From Hyposmocoma kahamanoa (lineage: Eukaryota; Arthropoda; Insecta; Lepidoptera; Cosmopterigidae), in NCBI RefSeq assembly GCF_003589595.1, contig NW_020653391.1, positions 3,911,641 to 3,975,640 on the forward strand: a DNA stretch of 64,000 nt. The letters are read 5' to 3'. The number at the start of each line of letters is the position of its first letter. Position 1 is the stretch's first letter. Of this stretch, positions 1 through 9,828 are shown one piece after another. The notes beneath the pieces are model-generated. The model had not been told where the DNA came from, ran no database searches, and saw only the letters and a list, made by a program, of their open reading frames with translations. Made by a program: the position numbers and the translations under genes.

Positions 1-763
1 CGCTTAGAGGTACTTTGCACGCGCGCCACTTTGGTTGGGGTTTCGGCTCATCTCGAAAGACACATTCGCTCAATTGCTGCTTTGTTTTGGGTTTGTAACT
101 ATAAATCTATGCTTCGTCACCTGTTACTATGTCCCACACCAAATTTGATGCCCCTGCGTAGAATCTTGTATGCATGGCATTACACCAAGTGACGCCATCC
201 GTTTTTTGAGCCTCAATCAAATTGTGTGGAATCCACCGAGAGCACAGCTTTTTCGCACCCAAATGTTAGTGTAGTATTGATTGTATTTGACTCATGCCTA
301 TGCCTAAAGATGCTCGAATCTTGTGGTATGTCACATGCCTGTCTGTTTTGATCATACAGCGCACAGCATCGATGTTTTTGTTGTTCACAGCAGTGGACGG
401 GCGACCATCACGAAATTCATCTCTGAGATTCACACGACCGCGTTTGAATTCTGCAAACCAGCTATAAATAGTCGTCTGTGCTTCATCGCCAAAAGCAGTT
501 TGAAGCCGAGCGAAACTCCGCAGAGCTGTTCAGTTTCACTTAAAGTCGTAGAAAATCATACTAATAAAATTTTCACGAGTTAAATCCATGACGATGTAAA
601 CAACCAATTTCTAAAATAACGCCACAATGTAATAACAAGCGACAGTCAGATAAAACGGACTGTATTGTACAGCCAAAGAGTTCCATTTTCAAATGTTGTA
701 ATTACTTTTTAAATATTGTTTATGTAAGTGGCCAGTTCCGGAAACTTATAGTGCGCCCTATGT
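1..763 (-). mobile_element. mariner-family DNA transposon, degenerate, cut by the left edge
   Basis: A mariner transposase remnant runs right to left. The start codon is near 589 and opens with MDLTRENF. After a frame change, the DNA-binding region follows, with FGDEAQTTIYSWFAEF, GRVNLRDEFRDGRPST and NNKNIDAVR. Further left come WIPHNL and then TGDEA, the motif that holds the first catalytic aspartate of the DDD triad, followed by IYSYKPKTKQQ. The rest of the catalytic domain lies outside the window. Several stops and at least one frameshift (about 520-545) show the copy is dead. Its 5' terminal repeat appears at about 731-763 (a GGGCGCACTATAAGTTTCCG core read on the minus strand), next to TA. 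Family assignment is by motif recognition and I am confident of it. Confidence 0.9.
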
Positions 764-783
764 ATAATAACGTTTTTGCTACC

Positions 784-890
784 TTGGTATTCCATTTTTT
801 TTGCAACACCGAGAACCGAGACTCAAGTTCAGTCAGATCGAAGGAATTTTTCTTTGTGTATGTTCAGTCTTCGTATCTTTAATAAAAGTT
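784..890 (+). repeat. Fragment of SINE family F (3' part)
   Basis: The GATCGAAGGAATTTTT stretch near 836, followed by a TGTTCA/TCTT segment, matches the 3' part of the tRNA-like SINE F seen complete at 12,755 and 18,537. Only the tail is recognisable. Confidence 0.4.
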
Positions 891-2063
891 TAATTTCGAA
901 TTTCTTACTATGTATTTATGTAAGATTTTGTTTAGAAGTTGTGTAGAAGTTTGATTTTGATGGCGTGCACGTGCCTCCCCGCATGATGTACCTGTAAACG
1001 GGCAGTACCGTATGCCGATTGTAACATCCTTTTACCACCATGGCAAGCATTGCAAAAGTATACCATCGAGACGATAAAAAGTTTTTTTAAGATTTTTAAT
1101 TTTGAACATAGCTTTTTGTTGAAAAGCTAGGTGATTCTGTAAATAGTTAAATAAAATCTAAATCAGTTACATTATTTCTAACTAATGGCACGGCGTAAGG
1201 ATGTCAACGTGTCAAGAATAAGTCCGTTCATAGTACAACCTAGTTTTTCCTCATCTGTAACAAGCGGTGATGGAATCTCTTACACGTTTAACTGTGTTAC
1301 GTAAAATCTATTTAATCATGTCTGCTTTACACCCTAGATATTTACTATCAATATACGCCTACATTTCTAATCTTTTGTTTGTTTTTTACAAGTATATTCA
1401 GACAAAATGAATTATTTAAAAATTATTACGTTTGGAAGTAATAGCAGTTCTAGACTTTGAAATATGTCTTTTTTTAAATATTTTATAAAATGATATTTGG
1501 AAATGATAGTTTAAACTAATAACTGACAAGGACGCGCCGACATTTCCCGCCAACATTACGTGAAATAAAAATTATAGCTAAAACTAAGTTTATACTCAGC
1601 TCAACTGTTTATATTGTAGAGTAACCGTTAGAATTAGTATTAAAAAAATCATAACGTAAGCCACCCCAGATGTTATGACAACCGACATGAGTAAATCACT
1701 ATTACGTCGTTTATTATAAACAAAGTGGCAGAAACATGTTGAACTTTGTTGCATACTTTTAATCGTAAGTTACCTTAAATACCCGAAAGCATCAAAAATC
1801 TTTAGATAAAGATAGCAAAAATATTGTATGCCTTAATATCCGTTGTTTAAAAAAAATTTAGCTGTCACACAATCTGTTACAAAATTCATAATTATATATT
1901 AAAATAAAATTTAGTATCACCGTTTTAAGTAGAAATATTTGAAAAACCTCTCCTGTATATTATTTGTTTTTTGTCCCTTACACCAAGTCGACGGTAATGG
2001 CTCGTTATACTTATAAAAAGGATTACACGTTTTACAAATACCACTGAAGTATTTTTTACTTAC
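891..2063. other. AT-rich stretch, no gene seen
   Basis: No convincing open frame or intact element is visible. A short segment at about 955-1060, with CCTCCCCGC and GATTGTAACATCC..ATGGCAAGCATT, resembles one at 35,264-35,385 and is probably an old repeat. The remainder could be intronic. Confidence 0.4.
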
Positions 2064-2111
2064 GTGTACGTAACGTACGTAGAAGTATTCTTATATTCTC
2101 GAAAGCTTACC
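2064..2111 (-). promoter_or_regulatory. Juxtaposed splice acceptor/donor (recursive-splice-like site) with a downstream donor
   Basis: On the minus strand a pyrimidine tract ends TTTTTTTTCAG at 2,111 and is followed immediately by GTAAGC (2,110 downward). Acceptor and donor therefore abut with no exon between them, as at ratchet points known from long insect introns. A branch-point-like CTAAT lies about 25 nt upstream. A second strong donor, CAC|GTAAGT, follows 47 nt later (GT at 2,063), so the site could alternatively define a 47 nt cassette exon (2,110 down to 2,064). That exon is open in one frame (VSFREYKNTSTYVTYT). It is a sequence prediction only. Confidence 0.4.
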
Positions 2112-2154
2112 TGAAAAAAAAGAAATCATATTAGATTACCAAATAATAAAAATA

Positions 2155-2440
2155 ACGCTACCGTGGTAGCCTACCGCCTCTCAAGTAGAGGGTCGTAGGT
2201 TCGAAATCGGGCGTGCATCTCTGTGTTCTTTGAATTTCATGTTTATTTAATTTTTAAGCTCAAATTTAATTAGAGCTTTATGGTAATGGAAAAGACATCT
2301 TGTGGAAACCTGTACACAGCTGGAAAGCAATTTAATGATGTGTGTGTTACATTGGGCTCACGTGGGAGCTACAGCCTAATTCTTTTCAATGTGAGAGGAG
2401 GTCTGTGTCCTGCAGTAGGACCATATATTGCACATGAAAC
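2155..2440 (+). mobile_element. tRNA-headed SINE with RTE-like tail (family G)
   Basis: The head contains a tRNA-like B box (GTAGGTTCGAAATC) after CGCCTCTCAAGTAGAGGG. The body holds a degraded version of the ATCGTGAGGAAACCTGCAC-type segment, here ATCTTGTGGAAACCTGTACA, and the end carries the GAGAGGAGGTCTGTGTCCTG motif shared with RTE LINE tails. About 285 bp, degenerate, without an obvious target-site duplication. Confidence 0.7.
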
Positions 2441-3460
2441 CAAATAATGTCATAACTCAAATTATGGGATTTAGAAAACACGATTCGTAAATTTTTTTAA
2501 ATTGTGAAAAAATCTAATCTATGGTATTATTTTTATTTATACATGGTAATTAATTATTCATTTATAAACTAGAATATAATTTTATTGATACAATTCAGTA
2601 TTTTTTTGAACTTACAAATACTTTATACGTATTTTCTCAAATCCATCATTTATGAGTTACGACAACATTTAGTTTCGTGTGCGATATAGTCTGACTATTA
2701 GTCAAACAACAATGATATCTATAAAGTTGTATGTAAAAATACCATAGCATTATTTTCAAAGCTTAATTATTATGAAATAACTATGAATAAGGTATACAAT
2801 ATTTCGAAATTTCTATTTGGAATATAGAATAGAAACTTTTTACGTAAAATATTATTGTAATTGTAAATTGTAACCAATGGGGTCATTCTCAAATTCGGAC
2901 CGTTACATCCTTCAAATTTCGAACCATTCCGAAACGGGCGAACGCGTTTTCGGATGTATCGAGTTGCGAAAATGGAACGGATATTGCCGTTCCTCTCGGC
3001 AGCCATTCGAAATTTGAATTTTGCCGGTTAACTGGCCGCTTCCGGTCGCTTTGTTTCTCAACGAGGGTTGGGTGAATAAAGTTGCTTAGGTGTTACCAAT
3101 GGCCACTTTAATACGAACCCTGACTGATGTATACATTCTGATCACTACTTTCTGAAAGTACGAGAGCGTTCATACTCTAACTAATTTCGGATAAAATTAT
3201 CAAAGCTTAGCAAACTAATAATAATTGTATTATGTAACTGTACATGCTTAACGTGTAAAACAATATATTTCAATGCGTCACTTGTTGGAGATCTTCTTAT
3301 AGCGGCAGTACAAAGGTGCTAATTCTTTACTGTGTTGTAAGAATTGTTGGGTTTTGGTTAATTAAGCAGCTTTCATTTTTTTTTTTCATTTTGTATATAG
3401 CAAATTATACCTACATTGGTAGAAAATATTTACGAAATAGTAAGAGATATTTTCGGAGTC
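2441..3460. other. Unassigned AT-rich DNA with a GC-richer patch at 2,880-3,070
   Basis: A minus-strand frame starts with a strong insect-like start context (CGAATGGCTGCC at about 3,006) and reads MAAERNGNIRSIFATRY in a GC-richer patch, but no convincing splice donor closes it. A 13-base inverted pair TTCAAATTTCGAA / TTCGAAATTTGAA flanks the patch (about 2,911 and 3,006), so it may instead be a small palindromic repeat. Confidence 0.25.
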
Positions 3461-3464
3461 TGAG

Positions 3465-3628
3465 GGTCGTATTCTAGAACTCTACTCAATGCTCAAGTCA
3501 GGATTTGAGTATGGTTTAAAGCACTCGAAATCATACTCAAGTCCCTGCCATTAGGGTCGTATTTCCAGTGCTTGTGTTTCCAGTACAATCTTGACTTGAG
3601 CATTGAGTAGAGTTCTAGAATACGACTC
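3465..3628. mobile_element. Palindromic MITE (family M1)
   Basis: Terminal inverted repeats of roughly 40 bp begin GTCGTATTCTAGAACTC and end in the reverse complement. The flanks carry TCTGAG on both sides, a likely 6 bp target-site duplication. A second, one-armed copy lies at 7,822-7,866. Confidence 0.8.
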
Positions 3629-3970
3629 TGAGACTGCCTTTATTTCAGAATTTATTTTTTACAAACGAAATTAAAGCTATTTCAAAAATGTATATCGTAT
3701 ATTATACGTGTTCTAATGATATTAAAAAAATCATTGGTATATGTAAAGTACCTATTGAATACAGTGGTTTTCTTGTAAAATTTCGAGGTAAGTGTTTTTT
3801 TTCTATAGTGAAAATCTTTAGGAATCGTATTTCACACCGTATACTAATCAGTGTATATATTCAATTTTACTATTTATTTTTTCCAAAGTGATTGATTCAA
3901 CACCTTCACTGTTAAGCGGAATCAACTAAAGCCATGCGGAGTAGTATAGTCTCTTATGTTGAGTATATGT
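3626..3970 (+). repeat. K-family repeat, plus copy
   Basis: About 345 bp that align along their length with the reverse complement of 5,815-6,182 (shared blocks include TTTCTTGTAAAATTTCGAGG and TAGGAATCGTATTTCACA). A GAG|GTAAGTG donor-like string sits inside this copy, but the same spot in the other copy reads GAGGTGAA, so I treat it as repeat sequence. Confidence 0.7.
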
Positions 3971-4104
3971 TACAATTTTTAGAAAAAAAATATCGAAACG
4001 AATTTTAAATAATAATTATTAGACGCCAATAGTATCGTAGAATAGTATGATATGTATTTATTTTCATGAGATATAATATAAATTGTTACAATGTATACAA
4101 GATC

Positions 4105-4215
4105 TTAGGTTTTCACGATTGTTACACATAGGAAATGAAACTATTTTTTCGGATCTAAACCGCTTAGATTCGTTTTTTCAAACAAACCAACATTTGGGCC
4201 CTTTGCAGATCACAT
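4105..4215 (+). mobile_element. D-family palindromic element, one arm
   Basis: Shows the D signature: CGATTGTTACACATAGGAAA, then AAACTATTTTTTCGG, CAAACAAACCAAC and GGGCCCTTTGCAGATC. Complete inverted-arm copies are seen at 41,015-41,185 and 63,413-63,575. A further scrap lies at about 4,300-4,345. Confidence 0.6.
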
Positions 4216-4366
4216 AGTCACGGCTGACTAAGATGATAAAATCATCACCAGTTATGTCTAATATTAATGCAAATCATCACTGTTGAAAAAAGAAAAATAA
4301 TAAATAATAGAAAAAACATTTCGGTCCGAAAACATGGTTTCATTTCGATCATCATCAACACATTGG

Positions 4367-4556
4367 CGATCTCCGTAGTCGAGTGGCTTGCACGCCAGTT
4401 TTCATGATGTCACCATCATCGAGGCCCCGGGTTCGATCCCCGGCCGGATCAATATAGAAAACTAACTATCCTATATTGTCTCGGGTCTGGGTGTTTGTAG
4501 TATCGTTGTTGTTTCCGATTTTGCATATGATGTTATCTCATATTTAATATTTATTT
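4367..4556 (+). mobile_element. tRNA-derived SINE (family E)
   Basis: Head CGATCTCCGTAGTCGAGTGG (A-box region), then GGGTTCGATCCCCGG (B box). The body contains TCGGGTCTGGGTGTTTGTAG and the end reads TCATATTTAATATTTATTT. A sister copy is at 52,653-52,885. The tRNA-like part is not a tRNA gene, because the acceptor-stem pairing is lost and a SINE body follows. Confidence 0.8.
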
Positions 4557-4811
4557 CGTCCCACTGCTGGGCATGGGTCTCCACTCAGGTGCGGGTTTGG
4601 ATCATAGTCCACCACGCTTGCCATTGAGCCAGGCGCATTGGCGAGTTGGGGAGTTCACACATTTCCCAAAGATAGTGAACCTTCTTCGACGTGCAAGTTT
4701 CACCACGATGTTTTTCTTCACCGAAAAACTCATTGTAAATTTCGGTTTAAACTTAAATTCCGAAAAACCCAGTAGTCGCCAGCTCGGATTTCAAGTCGAT
4801 AGGCCGAACCA
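4557..4811 (-). mobile_element. SINE family G, 3' portion
   Basis: Begins CCCACTGCTGGGCATGGGTC and contains CATAGTCCACCACGC, then CACGATGTTTTTCTTCACCG, the reverse complement of the family G body and RTE-like tail. It abuts SINE E exactly at its tail, suggesting insertion of one next to the other. Confidence 0.75.
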
Positions 4812-4817
4812 TTAGGA

Positions 4818-4895
4818 CGGGTAAAGGGTCCGAAACATTGGTTTGTTTAAAAGAAAATGCTACATTTGGATCTGAAAAAACCATTCTTTAGTTCA
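4818..4895 (-). repeat. D-family fragment
   Basis: GGTCCGAAACATTGGTTTGT followed by TTTGGATCTGAAAAAAC is the reverse arm of family D, diverged. Confidence 0.45.
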
Positions 4896-4943
4896 TTTGA
4901 AACAATAATAATAAATATTTATATTTATTTACAGTACTTTTTT

Positions 4944-5162
4944 AATAATACCAAGTGACGGGACGAACAAGTCGTGTGCCTGGTGGTAAGCGACACGCCT
5001 ATCCATAACAGTTGCAATACCACTTAGAGCTTTAAACGCCTGTCACCTGTGACATAAGTTATCAAATCACCCATATAATGCTCACGTTATTGCTTGTCGG
5101 CAGAAATAGGTAAGGTGGCCACTGGACGAACAATTTCACATGGAGCGTTACTGCTGCATATG
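4944..5162 (-). mobile_element. B repeat copy, minus
   Basis: Carries CAAGTGACGGGACGAACAAG, GGTAAGCGACACGCC, and at the far end CGGCAGAAATAGGTAAGGTG and GGACGAAC. Some internal sequence is lost. Confidence 0.8.
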
Positions 5163-5189
5163 CTTCGAGAAATGCATGCTGTGATATTC

Positions 5190-5290
5190 CTTATGTGTAG
5201 AAGCACTTAGTTTTAAGCTATTATATTCGAAATTTAATGTGTAGTGTTTTTTTATGTGGAATGTCCTGAATAAATAGATAAATAAATAAA
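5190..5290 (+). repeat. LINE-like 3' tail
   Basis: Ends AATAAATAGATAAATAAATA, the simple TAAA-type tail typical of non-LTR 3' ends. No coding part remains. Confidence 0.35.
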
Positions 5291-5547
5291 ATGTGTTGTG
5301 GGGGACTAGAGCCCAAACTAAGTAGCCTTTATGGTATGAGTCTCCAGGCGCCCAACCCCTAGGATAGTCATGCTAGTGGTACTAATAGAAAGAATATTAA
5401 GGAAATGTATAATTTATATCGTATAATAAAGCTAAAATGTTCGGTTTACACGTTCTCTTTTCCATTGTTTTGCAAAACCTTATTGTAGCATTGATCCACA
5501 GCAATCAAGTATCAATTCTATCAGTAATTACTTAAATCTCGAAGTTA

Positions 5548-5705
5548 CATACGTGAAGGTGCGCTCGCGCAGGTCGCGGGGGCCGCGTGAAGTGGGGGGG
5601 CACGTTGCGGGTGGGTGCTCGCGTTAATTGCGCCCCGCGACCCGTGACGACAGTTACCCGGGGCGATCGACTAAAAAGTTCACTTGGAAACCTGACTGAC
5701 TGTCT
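5548..5705 (-). promoter_or_regulatory. GC-rich patch: candidate minus-strand promoter and non-coding first exon
   Basis: The stretch is far richer in G, C and CpG than anything around it. Read on the minus strand, AGTCAGTCAGG near 5,695-5,702 fits the insect initiator TCAGT. The GC-rich sequence then runs to CTTCAC|GTATGTAA, a good splice donor with GT at 5,552-5,551. A non-coding first exon of about 145 nt would result, whose intron runs toward the recursive-splice-like site at 2,110 on the same strand. No protein is proposed. Alternative: GC-rich part of a larger element that includes K at 5,815. Confidence 0.3.
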
Positions 5706-5814
5706 TTAGTAACATGTCTTATCTTGCTAGAACGCGACTGTGATTTGTTGTGTACCGTATTTGTTTTTGAATGTACATCAATCGTCCTGTAGCTTTTGTG
5801 TAGAGTTTTTGGGT

Positions 5815-6182
5815 TAATTTGGTGTTAACGGTCTATACGTGGTTTATACTACATCAAATGGCTTTGGTTGATTGCGCATAACAGTGAAAGTGTTTAATTA
5901 TACACTTTGGAAAAAATATACAATATAGAAATATACAATTGAGGATAAACACTGATTATTATACAGTGTGAAAATACGATTCCTAAAAGTTTTCACTAAA
6001 GAAAAAAACGCAAATTCACCTCGAAATTTTACAAGAAAATCGCTGTATGCAACGGGTACTTTATATACACCATTTTTTTTTTATATCAACTGAACTAAAA
6101 AGAATACGTATAGTACACGATATACGTTTTTCAAATGGCTTTAATTTCGTTTTTAAGAAAAATCTGAAATAAAGCCAGTGTC
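5815..6182 (-). repeat. K-family repeat, minus copy
   Basis: Reverse-complement partner of 3,626-3,970, about 2.2 kb away and in inverted orientation. The match starts near GGCTTTATTTCAG and continues past TTTGGTTGATTGCGC. Confidence 0.7.
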
Positions 6183-6465
6183 GCTGCCGCGCGACCCAAG
6201 CAAAATGAACCGTATTACTTACGAAATTAGATTTAATTAATATATTATTTATTATTATAATTAATATATTCGAAATCATCATCGTTAGTACAAAATTGTT
6301 TGTAGAGTCGAGAGCGAGTCAAGATTGAGAATTAAGATTTGAATTGAACGCTATATCACTTACGATAAGAATGGTCCAAAACGCCGTGTCAAATTTGATA
6401 TTCTCTGGACTGTACCTATACTCTTCGTAAATACTGCATTATTAATTTGTAAATATTGCATACGA

Positions 6466-6690
6466 CGATCTCGGTGGCACGGTTTGCATTGTGTGCTCTG
6501 TGAACTTTTGGGTTTCATTTCCGGTGGAACCAATTTTGGAAATGAACTTTACTAAATTGGTTCTGTTCTGGGTGCTCTGGGAACTGTCCTAGAGTGAGTC
6601 CGATGTTCTGGTATTCATAGTATAGGGAATTCCCCACGTCGTTGCCAAGCTCTGGGGTTGTCTGGCACACTATTATTATAATTATTGCAC
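6466..6690 (+). mobile_element. tRNA-like SINE (family H), degenerate
   Basis: GATCTCGGTGGCACGG head, then GGAAATGAACTTTACTAAAT and TTGGTTCTGTTCTGGGTG, and an end with TGTCTGGCACACTATTATTA. The family is better preserved at 11,376 and 55,373. Confidence 0.65.
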
Positions 6691-6727
6691 TTTAGAGCGT
6701 TTCGCACTACGTTCGATTCGTATCTGA

Positions 6728-6922
6728 GGGTCTACTCTCGACCTCCGCCCGACATCCGTCCGAAACAATTACTGTCAAATAAGTAATATTCGACAAAATT
6801 TAAAGACAAGTGTCAAGTATGAAGCTTCATTCGCATCACGCGTCTTTTCATTGGATCAACTATTGCTTATTTGGCAGTAATTGTTTCGGACGGATGTCAG
6901 ACGGAGATCGAGAGTAGACCCC
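6728..6922. mobile_element. Palindromic MITE I, copy 1
   Basis: Arms of roughly 65 bp: GGGTCTACTCTCGACCTCCG and CATCCGTCCGAAACAATTAC at the left, their reverse complement at the right. A second copy is at 62,086-62,273. Confidence 0.8.
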
Positions 6923-6923
6923 C

Positions 6924-7027
6924 AGTTCCGAATCCGAGAAATGACGGTCCGAAATGTCACAGGGATCATTTTATGTCATGTTATACAATGTATATTCGTA
7001 ATTTCTCGGATTTGAATCGGACTTAGT
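6924..7027. mobile_element. Palindromic MITE J
   Basis: AGTTCCGAATCCGAGAAAT at the left pairs with ATTTCTCGGATTTGAATCGG at the right, about 100 bp overall. It lies immediately beside MITE I copy 1. Confidence 0.55.
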
Positions 7028-7239
7028 AAGCAAACGACATCCGAAGTGGGTCCAGAATTTTCAGAAAAGAAGTTTTCTAGATTGAATAGTCTCAGATTTG
7101 GAACTAATACGAAAAATAAAAACTAAAATGAACGTATTATGGTCCTTTGCTAATTATAGTTTATTTACCTACGAGCATAGTTATTTGTATAGAGTTCTTA
7201 GATTTTCCGATAGCTACGCATTGATAATTAAACTCTTTG

Positions 7240-7335
7240 TTTTTACGTACCTGTAATCGGTTAGCCATAACCTTGAGACCCGTAAACAGCCCGAAACATT
7301 TGTCTGTTTGAATCATTGACTTAGAATTATATGGA
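7240..7335 (-). repeat. D-family fragment
   Basis: Contains AACCTTGAGACCCGTAAACAGCCCGAAACA, here cited as GAGACCCGTAAACAG and CCCGAAACATTTG, a diverged D arm. Confidence 0.4.
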
Positions 7336-7633
7336 CGTCGGGTCCGCGCTAAAAAGTGTCCGCACTTGTAAGGCGCTAAAATCGTATACAGAGCGCCAAA
7401 CTCCGCTTTAGTCTTCATTTGTTCTACTGACAGCGCGATACTGCGATGACATTACAATTTAAATTTCGAATAGGTTGACTTGGGACATTTTTTTCGTGGT
7501 TTTTGTATTAGACCCGGCGTCCATTTATTTGTAAGTCAATGGTTTGAATTGTTTTTTTCCAAAATCGAGTGACTTACAAACTTCATCTGTCTACTAAATT
7601 TTAATTAAGTAAGTTTTGTATGTAGTTGTTTTT

Positions 7634-7817
7634 TCTTTGTGAAAGAGTTCGTCCAGGGAAGTACTGCGGCCTTACCTACTTATGCGTTCCGGTTTTGAAG
7701 GGTAAGAATGCTGGTGAAATTACAGGCATATGGGATTTAAGTCTTAGGGTGACGGGCGCAGTGGCAGTGGGGCATTGCGCCAGATTTTTGCCATTTAAAG
7801 CGTGTAGCGTCCGTCAC
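7634..7817 (+). mobile_element. B repeat copy, plus, internally deleted
   Basis: TGTGAAAGAGTTCGTCCAGG and GGAAGTACTGCGGCCTTACC at the 5' side, then TGGTGAAATTACAGGCATAT and GTGACGGGCGCAGTGGCAGT. The 3' third is shortened. Confidence 0.8.
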
Positions 7818-7821
7818 TAAG

Positions 7822-7866
7822 GATCGTATTCTAGAACTCTACTCAATGCTCAAGTCAGGATTTGAG
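7822..7866 (+). repeat. MITE M1, single arm
   Basis: Same arm as the left end of 3,465-3,628 (TCGTATTCTAGAACTCTACT). The partner arm is missing. Confidence 0.7.
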
Positions 7867-7869
7867 CAG

Positions 7870-8370
7870 ACTAAAAACTTAAACTTAAAACTGCTTTGTA
7901 TGACAGTAAATTGTATAGATACTTATATTTTGACAATAGAATAATACCATTAAAACAGATAAAAATAAATATAAGTCAAAAATAAGAGTCATTTACAATC
8001 TCCTTTCACAAAGTAACTACGAAAATAAAAACACGGTCTATGTTATTTATTTTTAATACCCATACTAAACCTTTGTCTGCGACTCACAAATTAAATACAA
8101 ATCAAGTGCGCACTCGCCGTGACGAGGCCATTCCTTCATTCATGTCGCAGGACACTTAACGAGTGACCCTCGTGGACAAAAATATGACGCCGTAAATAAA
8201 ACAAGAAGGCCCACAGAGGTCACTGAATCTAACGAAAATAAAGCAGAATGTTTAGAATTAAGGTGTCACCACATTTATTAACACAAAATCGACTTCAGCC
8301 GGTGAGAAAAATCTCTATGTCTTGTCATTAAGTCGTACTTTTGGTGTAACAAAGCCATATATGGTCTTAC
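7870..8370. other. No feature recognised
   Basis: AT-rich DNA without supported genes or repeats. Confidence 0.3.
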
Positions 8371-8376
8371 GTCATC

Positions 8377-8637
8377 TTGGATTCAATTGAAAAGCTCGCC
8401 AAAAGGCTTATAGGTGACTCAGAATTAGTAGAGGCGAAGATGCACAGCCTTAAACACCTCCGTAAAGTTGCCTGTTTATTGGTATTCTACAGGATGTCTC
8501 ACGGTGAATGTGCGATGGAACTACACGATTTGATTCCGCCTTCTTCATTCCATCACCGGGGCACTAGATGTAGGCTTGGGTTCCACCCCTATGTTGTGGA
8601 TATTCCAAAGATTCGCACGAAACGTTTCGTTTTCGTC
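8377..8637 (+). mobile_element. Jockey/CR1-like LINE, reverse transcriptase C-terminal fragment
   Basis: The open frame reads HLRKVACLLVFYRM, SHGECAMELHDLIPPSSFHH, HPYVVDIPKIRTKRF, matching the C-terminal region of a LINE polyprotein. The same family recurs at 53,735-54,145 on the minus strand with GECTQELFNLVPPSPF and VVDIPPIRTKHFASSF. Here the frame stops abruptly where a B repeat begins. Confidence 0.8.
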
Positions 8638-8826
8638 AGTAGAGCTCCTTGAAAAGAGTTCGTCCAGGAAAGTACTGCCACCTTACTTGTTTCTGCCGCC
8701 AAGCAGTATTGCAAGCAATACTGCGTTCCGATTTAGAAAGCTAAGGGTGCTGGTGAAATTACAGGCACATGGGGCTTGTAAACTTTTATCTCAGGGTATA
8801 CAGCCAAAGTGGCAATGTCCATCGTG
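8638..8826 (+). mobile_element. B repeat copy, plus, 3' truncated
   Basis: Starts AGAGCTCCTTGAAAAGAGTT directly after the LINE frame and has GCCGCCAAGCAGTATTGC and TGGTGAAATTACAGGCACAT. It stops at about 8,826, well short of the usual end. Confidence 0.8.
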
Positions 8827-8829
8827 AAA

Positions 8830-9160
8830 TGTTTAATAATGTTTCAGGTTACTACATTCGACTATTAAATAATACTTCATGATAATATTCTACAATATTA
8901 TTTAAATAATAGAATAGTCGCTCTCTCGTGAAGTCCCAGTTATCTTTTCCATCCTTCTATTCCAGTTTTTATTCTCACTCCTTCACTGTTCATGATAGTA
9001 AATTCTTAGCATATTTCAAAATGAGAGTTAATTATTCTCATTGCGATTATATTAAATTGTGAAAAATGTTTATATATTTTTTATTTTGATAATATACTGG
9101 TAAGGTATAATAAAAGTTAGCACTAGAAAGTAAAACTAGGATTTTAAAATTATATGAATA
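8830..9160. other. AT-rich, no feature recognised
   Basis: A short imperfect AT palindrome around 8,870-8,910; otherwise nothing assignable. Confidence 0.3.
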
Positions 9161-9163
9161 AAA

Positions 9164-9290
9164 TTGGGTCCCCGCGGCAAGGTGCCCAAGATACTGGCAG
9201 CGTTGCCCCTTTGTATGGCTATGCTAATGCGTTGGGCAAGGTAGCTCTCGGCCCTTGGGTTGACGACCCAATGAGGGTTAATGAGCACTA
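9164..9290. repeat. GC-richer segment, probable repeat
   Basis: A GC-richer segment (GGCAAGGTGCCCAAGATAC, TGCGTTGGGCAAGGTAGC, CCCTTGGGTTGACGACCC) embedded in AT-rich DNA. It looks like a SINE or LINE remnant but I cannot name it. Confidence 0.3.
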
Positions 9291-9499
9291 TTTATCGACT
9301 AATCCATCCATTTTATAGGTATTATAATATGAAATAAGTATGTATTTATCTAAGTAATTATATAGTTTTAATAATTTAATATTTTCGACATACTTTTTTT
9401 TTATTACATAATTTTATTTTGTTCGTACACCCGTTATCGTAATTATTTTGTCCTGTATTTAGGTCTGCAGGATCAAATTTCTTTTAGAAATAAGCAGTA

Positions 9500-9570
9500 C
9501 CTTTTGTTTGTGCTTTCTTTGTTACTAAATGTGTTTTTATTTTATCTGTACTAAATAAATAAATAAAAAT
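9500..9570 (+). repeat. LINE-like or processed-RNA 3' tail
   Basis: TACTAAATAAATAAATAAAA at the end suggests a retroposed 3' end. No body is recognised. Confidence 0.3.
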
Positions 9571-9828
9571 AGAAATTGCCACCGAAATTTCTTAGAGAAT
9601 ATTATTTATTTATTACCCACTAGTATATCATTGAAAATAATCTTATGAAAAAGTATTGCATTACGTATTTCAGAAAACCGCAAAGCTTTTTCCACGTTGT
9701 CATTTGTGTAACTTTGAATAAATAATATACATTAAGCATGACTATTAATGGAAAATTGTACCAACACTAATACAGGTAAAAATCATGTCAATTGTTTTTT
9801 ATTTGTAATTCTGTTTTTTTCTGTACAG

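Noticed and set aside
323..583. Plus-strand open frame of 86 codons
   Set aside because: It lies antisense to the mariner transposase remnant, which explains the sequence.
3780..3792. Plus-strand GAG|GTAAGTG donor
   Set aside because: Located in repeat K; the sister copy has a different sequence at that point.
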